Source: Aurantimonas sp. Leaf443
Lineage (GTDB): Bacteria; Pseudomonadota; Alphaproteobacteria; Rhizobiales; Rhizobiaceae
Direction of reading: 5' to 3'
Assembly (NCBI RefSeq): GCF_001425575.1
Contig: NZ_LMRD01000010.1
Span: 121,981-185,980, forward strand
Length of the DNA: 64,000 nucleotides
The position numbers and the translations under genes are program-made. A model generated the notes under the pieces. That model ran no database searches, was not told the DNA's origin, and saw only the letters and a list, made by a program, of their open reading frames with translations. Below, one piece after another: positions 1 through 8,937 of this stretch; the stretch's first letter is position 1, and each line of letters starts with the position of its first letter.

Positions 1-1
1 A

Positions 2-988
2 CCCGCCCGCGTGCGCGAACCTCACCAGCAAGATTACAAGCTCGGCTTGCTCGCCGATCGATTCCCGGACGGCGACTTCAGCCCGTTCCGCGATGCCCTT
101 TACTTGGTCGATGCTAAGAACCCGCGCCGAACCCGTGTCCTGACCCGCGACGGCGCGTGGGTCGAGAGCGACGACGAGTCCGGCACCGTGAGCCTTTGGG
201 GACCGCGCAGCGCGAACGCCGCCGCCTTGGCGGACGCGATCGCCGTTTCCACCGGCTACGGCGTCGACCGTCTCGAAAGGTCCGCCTCCGGCAGAAAGCC
301 CAGCGGAAACAAGCGAAAGCAGGCGATGCCGGAGGCGGAAGCCGTCTCGTTGGCCGACAAATGGCATCGGCGGGGTTACATGGACGTGACCGAGGGTCCT
401 TCTGGGGTCCGTGTCGGTCTCGGACCTCGATCCCGCCTTCTGGATTCGGGTGATCACATCGACCTCGTCGGCCCCGTCAGCGAGGTTGCGTTGCGCGCCC
501 TCGCAACGAAAGCCGCCGAGGACTGGGGTGGCAGCTTGACGCTCGACGGTCCCTGGCCCGAGGAGGCGATCGGCCGACTTTGGCTTGAGTGCCAGCGGCA
601 GGGTGTCGACCTCGTGGGCTACGAACCGCCGCCGGAGCTCGTGGCCGAGTGGAATGCCAGATCGGCAATCATTGCCGATTCAGCGACGCGCCTTCGCGCG
701 GTCAGGAGCGAGACCCGCGAGGCCGACATCCTCCTCGCGGCCGCGTCGGGAGATGTCGCCGCGCTGCGCAGGCTGCCTGCCGATCTCCGGGCTTTCGTCC
801 AAGGCCACCTTGACGACGACCAGCGTTCGGAACTCGCGCATGCGGATCGCGAGGCGGTCACGGCGAGCCTGCCGCAGTTCCGGAGGTATGGCAAAGCCGA
901 ACTCGAGCGGGATCCGAAGGCAGCGACCGTCGTCGCGCAGCCGATCGAGCCGGCACCGCGCGACGACCACGAGCGGCATCCGACGTGA
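2..988 (+). CDS. Relaxase-like protein, C-terminal part, with LPD7-like domain (5' end outside window)
   Basis: The frame is open to the left edge, so the N-terminus is missing; a GTG at 11 is only the first possible start inside the window. About residues 115-215 of the visible part resemble the LPD7 domain (large polyvalent protein-associated domain 7) found near the C-terminus of conjugative relaxases and polyvalent proteins: a WHRRGYMDV stretch, then an ALRALATKA helix and a WLECQRQGVDLVGY segment. The tail is charged and helical. In such proteins the nuclease/relaxase domain is N-terminal and nicks plasmid or ICE DNA at oriT; that part cannot be seen. The stop overlaps the next start (GTGA). 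The domain call is from pattern memory and is moderate. Confidence 0.5.
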   Translation, partial: PARVREPHQQDYKLGLLADRFPDGDFSPFRDALYLVDAKNPRRTRVLTRDGAWVESDDESGTVSLWGPRSANAAALADAIAVSTGYGVDRLERSASGRKPSGNKRKQAMPEAEAVSLADKWHRRGYMDVTEGPSGVRVGLGPRSRLLDSGDHIDLVGPVSEVALRALATKAAEDWGGSLTLDGPWPEEAIGRLWLECQRQGVDLVGYEPPPELVAEWNARSAIIADSATRLRAVRSETREADILLAAASGDVAALRRLPADLRAFVQGHLDDDQRSELAHADREAVTASLPQFRRYGKAELERDPKAATVVAQPIEPAPRDDHERHPT

Positions 989-1455
989 TCGCCGTCGCCG
1001 CAGTCCTCGAATCCCGCCGGAACGCGCACGCGCTCCGGCGGTACGTCCGCGAGCGCGCCGCCGGCAGGGGCGCGGCCGAGTGGATCGTCCTCGACGAGTC
1101 CTTGGGCGCATGGCTCGCGACCGATGAAGTCGGCGCCACTACGTCTGGACGCGAGTGGCGCCGCGTCCGCCAATCCTCGGAGCCGTGGTGCAGCGCCCTT
1201 GGCCACGACCTCTCCATCGCGGCCGACGACTCCTTGCAAGCGATGTTCGCCGCGATCGAGGACGACGACCTCAGCGCATGGCGGAGCCTCTGGATCGAGG
1301 CCGACCGCTCGCCGTCGCGCTGCCTGACGGATTGGCGCGCTCGCGGCCGGCGTCTCCTCGCCGCCGTGTCCGGAGAACCCAGATCGACGGGCGGAACCCT
1401 CGCCGGGAAGTTCGCCGCGAGAGGGACGGGCAAGCGGAGCTTCGCGACCGTCTGA
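985..1455 (+). CDS. Hypothetical protein coupled to the relaxase-like gene
   Basis: A 156-residue protein whose GTG start overlaps the TGA of the upstream gene (GTGA at 985-988), a typical sign of translational coupling. It has no signal peptide or membrane segment, is rich in Arg, Ala and Trp, and shows a pattern of short amphipathic helices. No family is recognised. Small unknown genes directly after relaxase genes are common in mobilisation modules, so a role in transfer or regulation is possible but not shown. Confidence 0.5.
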   Translation: MIAVAAVLESRRNAHALRRYVRERAAGRGAAEWIVLDESLGAWLATDEVGATTSGREWRRVRQSSEPWCSALGHDLSIAADDSLQAMFAAIEDDDLSAWRSLWIEADRSPSRCLTDWRARGRRLLAAVSGEPRSTGGTLAGKFAARGTGKRSFATV

Positions 1456-2336
1456 CGCGGCGGGCATGCCTGTCACGTCGCAAGGATTCGCCGGGGTAGG
1501 AAAGTGCCACCCGCCTCCGACTCGTCGCTCAGGCGGCTCGCAGGAAGGCCGTTTTAAGCGCTTCGCCCCCTTGGGTGGGCTTGGACACCACCCCAACCGT
1601 CTTCGCCGCTCCTGTCGAATGCCGACGCGCAGGAGGAGGCCAGCAAGGACGGAAGACCCTGCCGGGGGGCGTGGTGTGCTCGTCGGGGGTGGTCGGTCCC
1701 GCCCCGCCTGCGGCGTCGCTCCTGCGGCTACCCCGGGGACCGATCTCGCACCCGAGAACTCCCGCGCCGTCCGCCAAGGGGCGGTCGCTATGCTCGGCGC
1801 TCCGATACTCTGAGTTCCGTTCATGCCGACGAAGCCCACAGCTCACGTCGGCGGGGCGCTGCGCGTCAACAGGTACGCGACAAGGCCGACGAAGCCCGCA
1901 AAGGCGGCCAGCCGAGACCACTCTCCCGCCAGAACTCCAGACGGTCTCGCCGAGAGAGTGAGGCGAGCTAAGCCGAATGGTCGGCTTTCCGCGCCCTCTC
2001 GTATGTGTCGTCCGTCCGCCAGCCCATAAGTCCCATCCTTCGTCTCGCCATATCGGGCGCCGGATCGTGACGACCCGCCGAAGACGCCGCACCACGAGGT
2101 CCGCGCGCTCCTTTGGCAGGAGTGGCGACCAAGACCGGACGTGCAGGGGTAGTCCCGCCGGCGCATGTCTTGGAGGTCGATCGACGTGGGATCGTATCGA
2201 TGTCGATGTTGCCGAGCAGCATCATCAAGTTGCCAGGAAGGCTGTGATGCTTCGTCCTCAAAGGTAGCTTCCGATCGTCACGACTTGGCCGTTGTCATGG
2301 GCCCTGTTGAGCAGGAATCCCATGCTCCGGCTCAAG
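1456..2336. other. 880-bp stretch without a convincing gene
   Basis: Several overlapping open frames exist on both strands, but none has a good ribosome binding site, a recognisable family or consistent protein-like composition. A minus-strand frame ending at 1843 finishes with a hydrophobic stretch (LAAFAGFVGLVAYLL) that could be one membrane helix of a decayed protein. A short motif (GCCGACGAAGCCC) recurs near 1824 and 1882. Most likely this is decayed mobile-element DNA. Confidence 0.4.
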
Positions 2337-4706
2337 TCAGTTGACGAAGCTCGCGGCGGCCGTGTTGATGCGCCTCCGGACTGCCTCGGAGCCCGCCGTC
2401 GCTTTGAAGTCTTCCGGCAGCGAAGCAAGCGACTTCGCCACTTTTAGCAGCCAAAACTGCAATGCGGTCCGCTCGGCACCTTTGAGATCGTCGCTCCGAG
2501 TTGCCACAAACGGTTGCACGTGATCAAGCACCTTGACGGCATATGCCCTTTGACTGCCGTCGCCTAGCATACCGTCAATTTGCTCGATCCCGGTCAGAAT
2601 GGCGTCGATGTTGGAGATTTCCTGTCCTGCCTTCTGCTCTGTTCCCAGCAACAAGGCGATGCGGAAAGCCTGCGTGTCGATTTGGTAGGTTTGGAAACCG
2701 GGAAGGGCTTCTGCCTTCCGGTACGCGGTGGCGATGTATTCATCGGCTCTGTCAAGACGAGGCACGTCTGTCATTGCAAGCGCATACTGGAGCCAGAAAA
2801 GGGGCTCTCCGTTTACGCGCTCGTCGTAGCGAAGACGTTCGTAGATGCTGACAATGATCGCGTCCGGATCACCTTTGCCGCGTAGCGTACGCCGCAGGCT
2901 CGAATAGGCCATCATGTTCGACATGAGGACTCGATATGTACGCTCACTCCGCCGCATGGCTGCGGCTAGCGTAACCTCTACGATCGTATCGGCGATCTCG
3001 TTTGGATCGATGAATGTGGCCATGACAAACGATGAAAAGACCGACGAACGCGCCTTAAAACCGTCGGCCGATGTCTCGAAGATCTCATGCGACAGATCTT
3101 CAAGCGGCTTTAGCGCGGCGAATGGATCCTGGCCCACCACGGACCGCACGAAGGCGGCGCTGACCGCACCTTGGTGTGCGGCGATTAACATTGTCATGGT
3201 CAGGATGAGCCGCGTGGCCCGTTTCTCGAAGAGCGGTGCCAGGACCGACTGAACACGGTCGCGGATCGCCTTGTTTTCGAACAGGTCGAGCAGGAGATCG
3301 CGCAGGTCACTGCGGCGGTCCTCGGTGGGCGCCTGGAGCCCAGCGCGCTCGCACAATCGGCCGAAGGCGACGACCTCGGCGCGTGTGAGCCCATTCACGC
3401 TCACCCGATCGAAAGGCTTGGGCAGAAGCTGAACTAGCTCATGAAACCGAACCTCAAAGGTTCCTGTGCGTACCTCCACTACTAGCTTGGCCTTTGGGAG
3501 CGCTTCGCGAAGGCCGCGCAAGTTGTCCTGCGCGGCGGAATACTGCTCGACAAACACGATCACGCGATCGAAGCCGGCCAGCGATGCCACCTCGCGTTGG
3601 AGGTCCGGATGTCCGGGCCGAAACAGCAGACAGGTCCAACCTCTCGACGAAAGCTCGGACGCGAGAAGGTGAAGGAAGATTGACTTTCCGTTTCCGAGGC
3701 GGCCATCGACCACAAGCGAAGCCTTGGACTCCATTGCGTCCGAAGCAACTTGCACCGCTTCCGCTCGTGCGATCGCGTAATCCTCACTAGGTTGCGATCG
3801 GGCGAGACTACCCGCATGGAAGTTGCCGTACACAAGCAGGTCGAACACCTCCGCAGCGGTCGGACGCGCGCCCGCCTTTCTGTCGCGAGTGGGCGCGAGC
3901 GAGCGGAAGGAACGTAGACTGTCGAGTGAAGGGGGCGCGGAGCGCGGAACGCGAGCGAGCGCTTCGGCAAAACCATTGGTACCGATAAACATCGTGCGCC
4001 CGAACTGTGCAGTGCGGCGCAAGAACGTCTTGTCGGGATCGGGGCCTTGGATGAACACCGTCCGCTCAGCCAGCTTCGGGTCCGCCATTAGAAGGCCCGC
4101 GATATGGTAGTCGGCGAGACTGTAGCCAACAATATAAAGTGCGCTCGCAAAGGCAAGATCGCGCTGGAACTGGTCGTACCACGGCGAACGGACGACATAC
4201 TGGTTTACATAGGAACTCTCGCCGAGGACTAGACTCTCTTTCACATTTTCGGGCGTGATCAAACGGATGCTGCCGTGAAGGTGCACCACCGCCCCATGAG
4301 CCAGTTTGTTCGGAACGGGCTCCGATACGTCGATCGAGTTCGGCGATACCTTCTTCTTCAACCGATGCAATTCTACCGCATCATCGTAGTTGGTTGAGTA
4401 GATGCGGCGCCACGGCTCGTTAAGGATAGCCGTTTGCCCCGCAGTCAATGCGGTCAGCCGAAAGAGCTTGTAGAGTTCGTCCCGAAGCTTTTCAGGGTCG
4501 TCCTCAGCGAACTCCTCACTGAGGACCTGGAGATCGTAGTCGGTATCCACGGGGAGACTGAGTTGTTTAATGAAATGGCGGCGCAACCCTCTGCCATTTG
4601 GCGGGCTGTCGTTCGCTATGTTGGTTGCACCCAGGCTGAACCCTGACCCTAGGAAGAGGATTGAGGATTCAGGATCGAAGTCCTCGAGTCCAATATCTTG
4701 CGTCAT
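2337..4706 (-). CDS. SIR2-like domain fused to STAND-type P-loop NTPase (candidate anti-phage defence protein)
   Basis: A 789-residue protein. The ATG at 4706 is preferred over one at 4775 because GGAG lies 5 bases before it. Residues 1-250 form a SIR2-like NAD-binding domain: GSGFS 20-24, STNYDD 104-109 (N106), HLHGS with H144, GYSLAD 194-199. Residues 330-500 form a P-loop NTPase: Walker A GRLGNGKS 335-342 and a Walker-B-like strand VIVFVE 382-387 in which the usual Asp is Val. The remaining ~280 residues are helical, the place of a sensor in STAND proteins. SIR2-STAND proteins (Avs5 architecture) sense phage proteins and deplete NAD+. It stands alone between other island genes and has visibly lower GC than the flanks. 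Alternative: another SIR2_2-NTPase family of unknown role. Confidence 0.75.
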   Translation of the reverse strand: MTQDIGLEDFDPESSILFLGSGFSLGATNIANDSPPNGRGLRRHFIKQLSLPVDTDYDLQVLSEEFAEDDPEKLRDELYKLFRLTALTAGQTAILNEPWRRIYSTNYDDAVELHRLKKKVSPNSIDVSEPVPNKLAHGAVVHLHGSIRLITPENVKESLVLGESSYVNQYVVRSPWYDQFQRDLAFASALYIVGYSLADYHIAGLLMADPKLAERTVFIQGPDPDKTFLRRTAQFGRTMFIGTNGFAEALARVPRSAPPSLDSLRSFRSLAPTRDRKAGARPTAAEVFDLLVYGNFHAGSLARSQPSEDYAIARAEAVQVASDAMESKASLVVDGRLGNGKSIFLHLLASELSSRGWTCLLFRPGHPDLQREVASLAGFDRVIVFVEQYSAAQDNLRGLREALPKAKLVVEVRTGTFEVRFHELVQLLPKPFDRVSVNGLTRAEVVAFGRLCERAGLQAPTEDRRSDLRDLLLDLFENKAIRDRVQSVLAPLFEKRATRLILTMTMLIAAHQGAVSAAFVRSVVGQDPFAALKPLEDLSHEIFETSADGFKARSSVFSSFVMATFIDPNEIADTIVEVTLAAAMRRSERTYRVLMSNMMAYSSLRRTLRGKGDPDAIIVSIYERLRYDERVNGEPLFWLQYALAMTDVPRLDRADEYIATAYRKAEALPGFQTYQIDTQAFRIALLLGTEQKAGQEISNIDAILTGIEQIDGMLGDGSQRAYAVKVLDHVQPFVATRSDDLKGAERTALQFWLLKVAKSLASLPEDFKATAGSEAVRRRINTAAASFVN

Positions 4707-5118
4707 ACCTGCTCCGTTTCGCGCAATCGACACTTGTCTCGTATGTGGCTTCAGCGGAAACAGAGCGAACGTCATTTTGCAGATAATTGCGAGATGTTTC
4801 AGTGAACGGCAGGAGCTAGACCGACCCCTTCTTTAGGCGTTTATGTATCACACCATGCTAGCCGCGAGGCCGCCCGGAGGTCTCTGAACGTAACGGACAA
4901 ATCCGTGACGGACTCGGGTGGTTTTCCGCCTGTCCGCTTACTGCTGCTACTCGTAGATAGCTGACATTCAGTTGCTCCCGACGGGTTCGGCGACACCCAA
5001 ATTTGAGTCCAATCGATCGGCCCCAAAGACAGCGCCACACGCAGCGAACATGCCACCAAGCCAATTCGGCGCGGACTGTTGCTCGCGCCGAAAATAGCGA
5101 TTTTGGATCCAGCCGTCT
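4707..5118. other. Intergenic region upstream of the SIR2-STAND gene
   Basis: No gene is recognised. It holds the 5' region of the SIR2-STAND gene, the direct repeat copy at 4840-4856 and, near 5094-5112, a short imperfect hairpin (CCAAAAT...ATTTTCGG on the minus strand) just after the beta-propeller gene. That hairpin lacks a U-run, so it is a weak terminator candidate. AT-rich patches suggest foreign origin. Confidence 0.4.
4840..4856 (+). repeat. 17-bp direct repeat, copy 1 (TTTATGTATCACACCAT)
   Basis: Matches 16 of 17 bases, in the same orientation, with 11760-11776 at the yifB junction. The sequence is AT-rich in a GC-rich region, so a chance match is unlikely. It may be an old attachment site or an element end. 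Confidence 0.55.
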
Positions 5119-6501
5119 CTAGCGGCTGGCGAGGACCGGGCTGGCCGTGCCCTTCAGACCCTCGACCACGACCAGCCGCGGCTCCTTGCCCGCCGTCGGC
5201 TCCCCGGGGGCGCCTATCGTGCGCACCGGGCCGATGCTGGAGGCCATGCCGGCGCCCTTGTCGTTGGTCTTCAGCACCACGACGGGCTCGTCCTGCCCTT
5301 CGAAGAACACGCCGTATTCGGTCATCGGCTTCAGCTTGGCGACGCTGACGTCGATCGTATCGACGAGCCCGAGATTGCGCGAGACGACCATGCCGGAACC
5401 GTCCGCGCCCTCGGGCGCCTTCAGCGATAGCGTCAGGTTCTCTGGACCCGCCTTCAACGGCATGAGGTTCTCGGTGCCCGCACCTTCGGGAACCGCGCCC
5501 GGCACGAATACGAGGGCCTGCGGGGCCTGTCCGATCGGGATCTCCGCGACGACCTTCTGCTCGGCCGTGTCGATCACGTCGACCTTGTCGCCGTTCTCGA
5601 GCCCGACGAAGATCCGGCTGCCGTCCTCCGATCCCCAGATGCCGTGCGGCAATGCGCCGACGGGGATGGTCGCGACGAGCTGCGTCTTCTCGCCGGGCTT
5701 GTAGACCTTCACAACGTTCTCGCCGCCGATCGTGACGTAGACCAGCGTCGCGCCGTCCACCGTGCCGAAACCGAGATGGTTGGAGATCGGTCCGCTGTCG
5801 ATGACCTCCTTCACCTCGAGCGTCTTGGCATCGACGCGCGTGACCTTGCCGACGTCCTTGTGCGTCAGCCAGACGTCGCTGCCGTCCGGGCTCACCTGCA
5901 CGAAGGGCACGAATGGCGAGACGACCGGGATCCGCTTCACCAGCGCATGGCTCGCAACGTCGAAGACCTCGAGCACCGGGTTGAACGAGTTGGCGACGAA
6001 GGCGAGCTTGCCGTCGCGTGAGAACTTGGTCATGCCCGGACCGCTTGTCGTCGGGATGCGGCCCGTCTCCTGAAAGGTCGCGGCATCGATCACCGAGAGG
6101 TAGTCCTCGCCGCGCACCGTCGCCCAGACTTCCGTCCCGTCCGGCGTGAAGAAGGCCTCGTGCGGGTTGCGCCCAACATAGGTCGTGCCCTTCACGGCAT
6201 TGGTTGCCGTGTCGATGAAGGTGACGGAGTTCGTCACCGTCGAGACGACGACGAGCGTCTTGTGGTCCGGCGAGAAGCCGAGGCCGTGAACGTTGACCTC
6301 GCCCTTGTAAAGGGGGCTCAGAACGTCCGGGCGCGGATTGCCGAGCCGGATCTGGCCCAGCAGCTTGTTGGCGACGGGGTCGATGACCGAGACCGTGTTG
6401 GAGTTCTGGTCGGCGGTGTAGACGCGGTCTGACGCGGCGGGCAGCGCGAAGGCCGACGTCGAGACAAGGAGCGCGGCGGCGAGAATGGCGGTGCGGGTCA
6501 T
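5119..6501 (-). CDS. YVTN-type beta-propeller protein, secreted
   Basis: A 460-residue protein with an N-terminal signal peptide (about 1-22, ending near AFALPAA). Residues 25-330 carry about seven ~40-residue propeller repeats with the usual YVTN-like pattern (VYTADQNSNTVSVID, VFVGLENGDKVDVID). A further beta-rich domain of about 120 residues follows. Such proteins sit in the periplasm as binding or scaffold propellers; some accompany metal or redox enzymes. The start overlaps the stop of the DUF305 gene (ATGA at 6498-6501), so the two are made together from the ECF-type promoter at 6939-6966. Exact ligand unknown. Confidence 0.85.
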   Translation of the reverse strand: MTRTAILAAALLVSTSAFALPAASDRVYTADQNSNTVSVIDPVANKLLGQIRLGNPRPDVLSPLYKGEVNVHGLGFSPDHKTLVVVSTVTNSVTFIDTATNAVKGTTYVGRNPHEAFFTPDGTEVWATVRGEDYLSVIDAATFQETGRIPTTSGPGMTKFSRDGKLAFVANSFNPVLEVFDVASHALVKRIPVVSPFVPFVQVSPDGSDVWLTHKDVGKVTRVDAKTLEVKEVIDSGPISNHLGFGTVDGATLVYVTIGGENVVKVYKPGEKTQLVATIPVGALPHGIWGSEDGSRIFVGLENGDKVDVIDTAEQKVVAEIPIGQAPQALVFVPGAVPEGAGTENLMPLKAGPENLTLSLKAPEGADGSGMVVSRNLGLVDTIDVSVAKLKPMTEYGVFFEGQDEPVVVLKTNDKGAGMASSIGPVRTIGAPGEPTAGKEPRLVVVEGLKGTASPVLASR

Positions 6502-6902
6502 GGGGTTGTCTCCGGAACGGGCTTTGTCTTGTCGGCGGATGCAGCGAGCATCGAGCGCATCAGCGCGATCTCGTAGGTCTGTTCGGTGATGATGGACTGC
6601 GCGAGGTTGCGGATCGCCGGGTCCTCGGTCGAGCCGAGGACGGCCTTGGCCATGTCAATCGCGCCCTGGTGATGCGGGATCATCTGGGACAGGAAGTCGT
6701 GCTCGGGATCGCCGGTCACCTGAGCCGACATCATGCCGGCGTGCATCCTCTCCATCGCCTCCGCGGTCGCTTCGGCATACTGTGAACCGTCGGGCGTGGC
6801 CGGCACCATCGGCGAGTGCTGATGAGCGGGCGCGTCCTGCGCCTCCGCCGAGGAGAGTGACGCCCCGGCGAAGGCCAGGGTCAGGAGAAGCGTCTTCAGC
6901 AT
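6498..6902 (-). CDS. DUF305 family periplasmic protein
   Basis: A 134-residue protein from the ATG at 6902. Signal peptide 1-22 is followed by a His/Met-rich helical domain with the family hallmark MIPHHQGAID (H77, H78) and H54, M57, M58. DUF305 proteins are ferritin-like small helical proteins often found with copper resistance genes; metal binding is likely from the conserved His and Met. It is the first gene of the DUF305-propeller operon and has a clear ECF-type promoter upstream. The same frame stays open far to the left of the start, but that extension lies opposite the divergent TDT transporter gene and is not real. Confidence 0.85.
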   Translation of the reverse strand: MLKTLLLTLAFAGASLSSAEAQDAPAHQHSPMVPATPDGSQYAEATAEAMERMHAGMMSAQVTGDPEHDFLSQMIPHHQGAIDMAKAVLGSTEDPAIRNLAQSIITEQTYEIALMRSMLAASADKTKPVPETTP

Positions 6903-6938
6903 GGATTCACAGGGTCCTCGAAGTACGGGGTCGGCAAG

Positions 6939-6966
6939 AAGACGCGTACGGCCGCCTTTCATTCCC
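6939..6966 (-). promoter_or_regulatory. ECF-type promoter of the DUF305 operon (GGGAAT-N16-CGTCTT)
   Basis: On the minus strand the -35 element GGGAAT (6966-6961) and the -10 element CGTCTT (6944-6939) are separated by exactly 16 bases, the usual layout for ECF sigma factors. The same two hexamers with the same spacing precede the SnoaL-sigma operon at 11605-11632. It lies 37 bases before the DUF305 start. Confidence 0.7.
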
Positions 6967-7097
6967 GTGGCGGCAACATTTATTCGGGGCGAGGCGCCTG
7001 AAGGATCCATCGCCTCTATCGATCGGAATGACCAAAACAACGCGTTGGATCGAACGATTGCCGTTGTGCATGGTCCCCGCAGGATAAGGACCCGCCA

Positions 7098-8249
7098 ATG
7101 ACCTTCGAACAGATGCGTGCCGTCACCCTTGGCCTCCAACCGCTGTCGCGCCTCGACAGCCCGCGCGAGGTCGTGCGCCAGTTCACTCCTAACTGGTTCG
7201 CCGCCACGATGGGCACCGGGATCCTCGCGATTGCGCTGTCGCAGTTCCAGGCAGACGTGCCGATGCTGCATCCGGTGGCCGAGGGCCTCTGGATGTTCAA
7301 CATCGCGCTGTTCACACTCTTCGCCGGCCTCTACGCCGCCCGCTGGATCTTCTTCTTCGACGGGGCCAAGCGCATCTTTGGCCATTCCGTCGTGTCGATG
7401 TTCTTCGGCTGCATCCCGATGGGCCTCGCCACCATCGTCAACGGCTTCCTGATCTTCGGCCTGCCGCGCTATGGCGAGGTGGCGGTCGGGATCGCAGAGA
7501 CGCTCTGGTGGATCGACGTCGCGATGGCGGCGGCATGCGGGGTCGCCATCCCCTTCATGATGTTCACGCGCCAGAGCCACACGATCGACCAGATGACCGC
7601 GGTCTGGCTCCTGCCGGTGGTCGCGGCCGAAGTCGCAGCCGTCTCCGGGGGACTGCTCGCGCCGCATCTCGTCGACCCGCATTCCCAGCTCGTGGTGTTG
7701 ACCCTCTCATATGCGCTCTGGGCGCTGTCGGTGCCGATCGCGCTCAGCATCCTCGTCGTGCTCCTCCTGCGCATGGCCATCCACAAGCTGCCGCACGCCA
7801 ACATGGCGGCGTCGAGCTGGCTGGCGCTCGGGCCGATCGGCACTGGCGCGCTCGGGCTCATGACGCTGGGCGGCGCGGCGCCCGCGATCCTTTCCGCCAA
7901 CGGTCTGGAGCGCTTCGGCGCCTTTGCGGAAGGGCTCGGCTTCTTCGGCGGTCTGCTGCTCTGGGGCTATGGGCTCTGGTGGCTGGCGATGGCCGTGCTC
8001 GTGACGCTGCGCTACCTGCGCGACGGCCTTCCCTTCAACATCGGCTGGTGGGGCTACACATTCCCGCTTGGTGTCTATGCCGTGGCCACGCTGAAGCTCG
8101 GCACCCTCCTGCCGATCGCTGCCATCCATATCTTCGGCGCGGTGCTCGTCGCGGTGCTGGCGGTGCTTTGGGTGATCGTCGGCACGAGGACGGTGCGCGG
8201 TGCCTGGAGGGGCGATCTCTTCGTCTCGCCCTGCATCAAGGCCGATTGA
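7098..8249 (+). CDS. TDT family transporter (TehA/SLAC1-like)
   Basis: A 383-residue integral membrane protein with about ten hydrophobic helices, beginning QFTPNWFAATMGTGIL, which is the family signature (tellurite-resistance/dicarboxylate transporter, plant SLAC1). Members are anion channels or exporters of tellurite, sulfite or C4-dicarboxylates; the substrate cannot be read from the sequence. AAGGA lies 10 bases before the ATG. It is divergent from the DUF305 operon, sharing a 195-bp region, and its 3' end overlaps the 3' end of the convergent glycosylase gene by 14 bp. Confidence 0.85.
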   Translation: MTFEQMRAVTLGLQPLSRLDSPREVVRQFTPNWFAATMGTGILAIALSQFQADVPMLHPVAEGLWMFNIALFTLFAGLYAARWIFFFDGAKRIFGHSVVSMFFGCIPMGLATIVNGFLIFGLPRYGEVAVGIAETLWWIDVAMAAACGVAIPFMMFTRQSHTIDQMTAVWLLPVVAAEVAAVSGGLLAPHLVDPHSQLVVLTLSYALWALSVPIALSILVVLLLRMAIHKLPHANMAASSWLALGPIGTGALGLMTLGGAAPAILSANGLERFGAFAEGLGFFGGLLLWGYGLWWLAMAVLVTLRYLRDGLPFNIGWWGYTFPLGVYAVATLKLGTLLPIAAIHIFGAVLVAVLAVLWVIVGTRTVRGAWRGDLFVSPCIKAD

Positions 8250-8937
8250 GAGAAGGAAAAGCAGCCGCCGGCGGTTGCTCGTTGAGGAAGGCGGTGACGC
8301 CGGCCCGGAACCGGACGGCGCCGCCCTGGGCTGGGTGGCGCACGTGGGTGGGGATTCCGAGCCCGTCCGCCGCACGCTGCGCCATCCGGCCGATGCAGAG
8401 GATTCGGCGCGGCGCGAAGATCGCGACAATCATCTCCAGCACCTTCCGATGTTCGGCGATCTCGGTCCGCGTCGGCGTCCGGTTGCGCAAGGGCAAAACG
8501 CCGCGATGGGGATGGAAGAGCACCGCGTTCCAGAACAGCGGCAGCGGGTCGGGCACCGCGTTCCAGATCTCCCGGGAGGTTCCGGACTCCGGTGTCGGCA
8601 AGGTCCCGCGAGTCGCCCGCGCCAGCGGCGGATCGAGGCCGAGCCGCTCCGACAGGTCGGCGAGCCGCCGGTCACCGGTGAACGGCACGCCCGTCCGACG
8701 CGCTCCAAAGCGCGAGGGTGCTTCGCCGAGCCAGAGGTCACGGACGTCGCGATCCGCCATCGCGGCGAGGTAACGCCCGAGATTGCGACGGCGGATGGCT
8801 GGCGCGTCCACGTCCTCCATCTTCGCGTCGAACCCGGCATAGGGGTTGAACAGGTTGGCCTTGCCGGGCAGCGCCGCGAGACGCTCGACGATCGCGTCGA
8901 CCGAATGCCGTTCTAACATCGTCGATCCATCGATCAC
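8236..8937 (-). CDS. Uracil-DNA glycosylase superfamily protein
   Basis: A 233-residue protein. The N-terminal half has the motif-1 region GEAPSRFGARRTGVPF, followed by NAVLFHPH and, near the C-terminus, VRHPAQGG, which fit the nucleotide-flipping and motif-2 (His-Pro) elements of the superfamily. Such enzymes remove uracil or damaged bases from DNA. It lacks the four-Cys Fe-S cluster of family 4/5 enzymes. The start overlaps the stop of the LysR gene (ATGA at 8934-8937), making it the last gene of the SnoaL-sigma operon; a repair role in the stress response is inferred. Confidence 0.7.
   Translation of the reverse strand: MIDGSTMLERHSVDAIVERLAALPGKANLFNPYAGFDAKMEDVDAPAIRRRNLGRYLAAMADRDVRDLWLGEAPSRFGARRTGVPFTGDRRLADLSERLGLDPPLARATRGTLPTPESGTSREIWNAVPDPLPLFWNAVLFHPHRGVLPLRNRTPTRTEIAEHRKVLEMIVAIFAPRRILCIGRMAQRAADGLGIPTHVRHPAQGGAVRFRAGVTAFLNEQPPAAAFPSLNRP

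Noticed and set aside
1968..2261. Minus-strand 97-codon frame starting with TTG
   Set aside because: No ribosome site, no recognisable family, and surrounded by similar random frames.
6903..7682. Long in-frame extension of the DUF305 gene to 7682
   Set aside because: It lies opposite the TDT transporter gene, is rich in Arg/Asp/His shadow codons, and the signal peptide begins at 6902.
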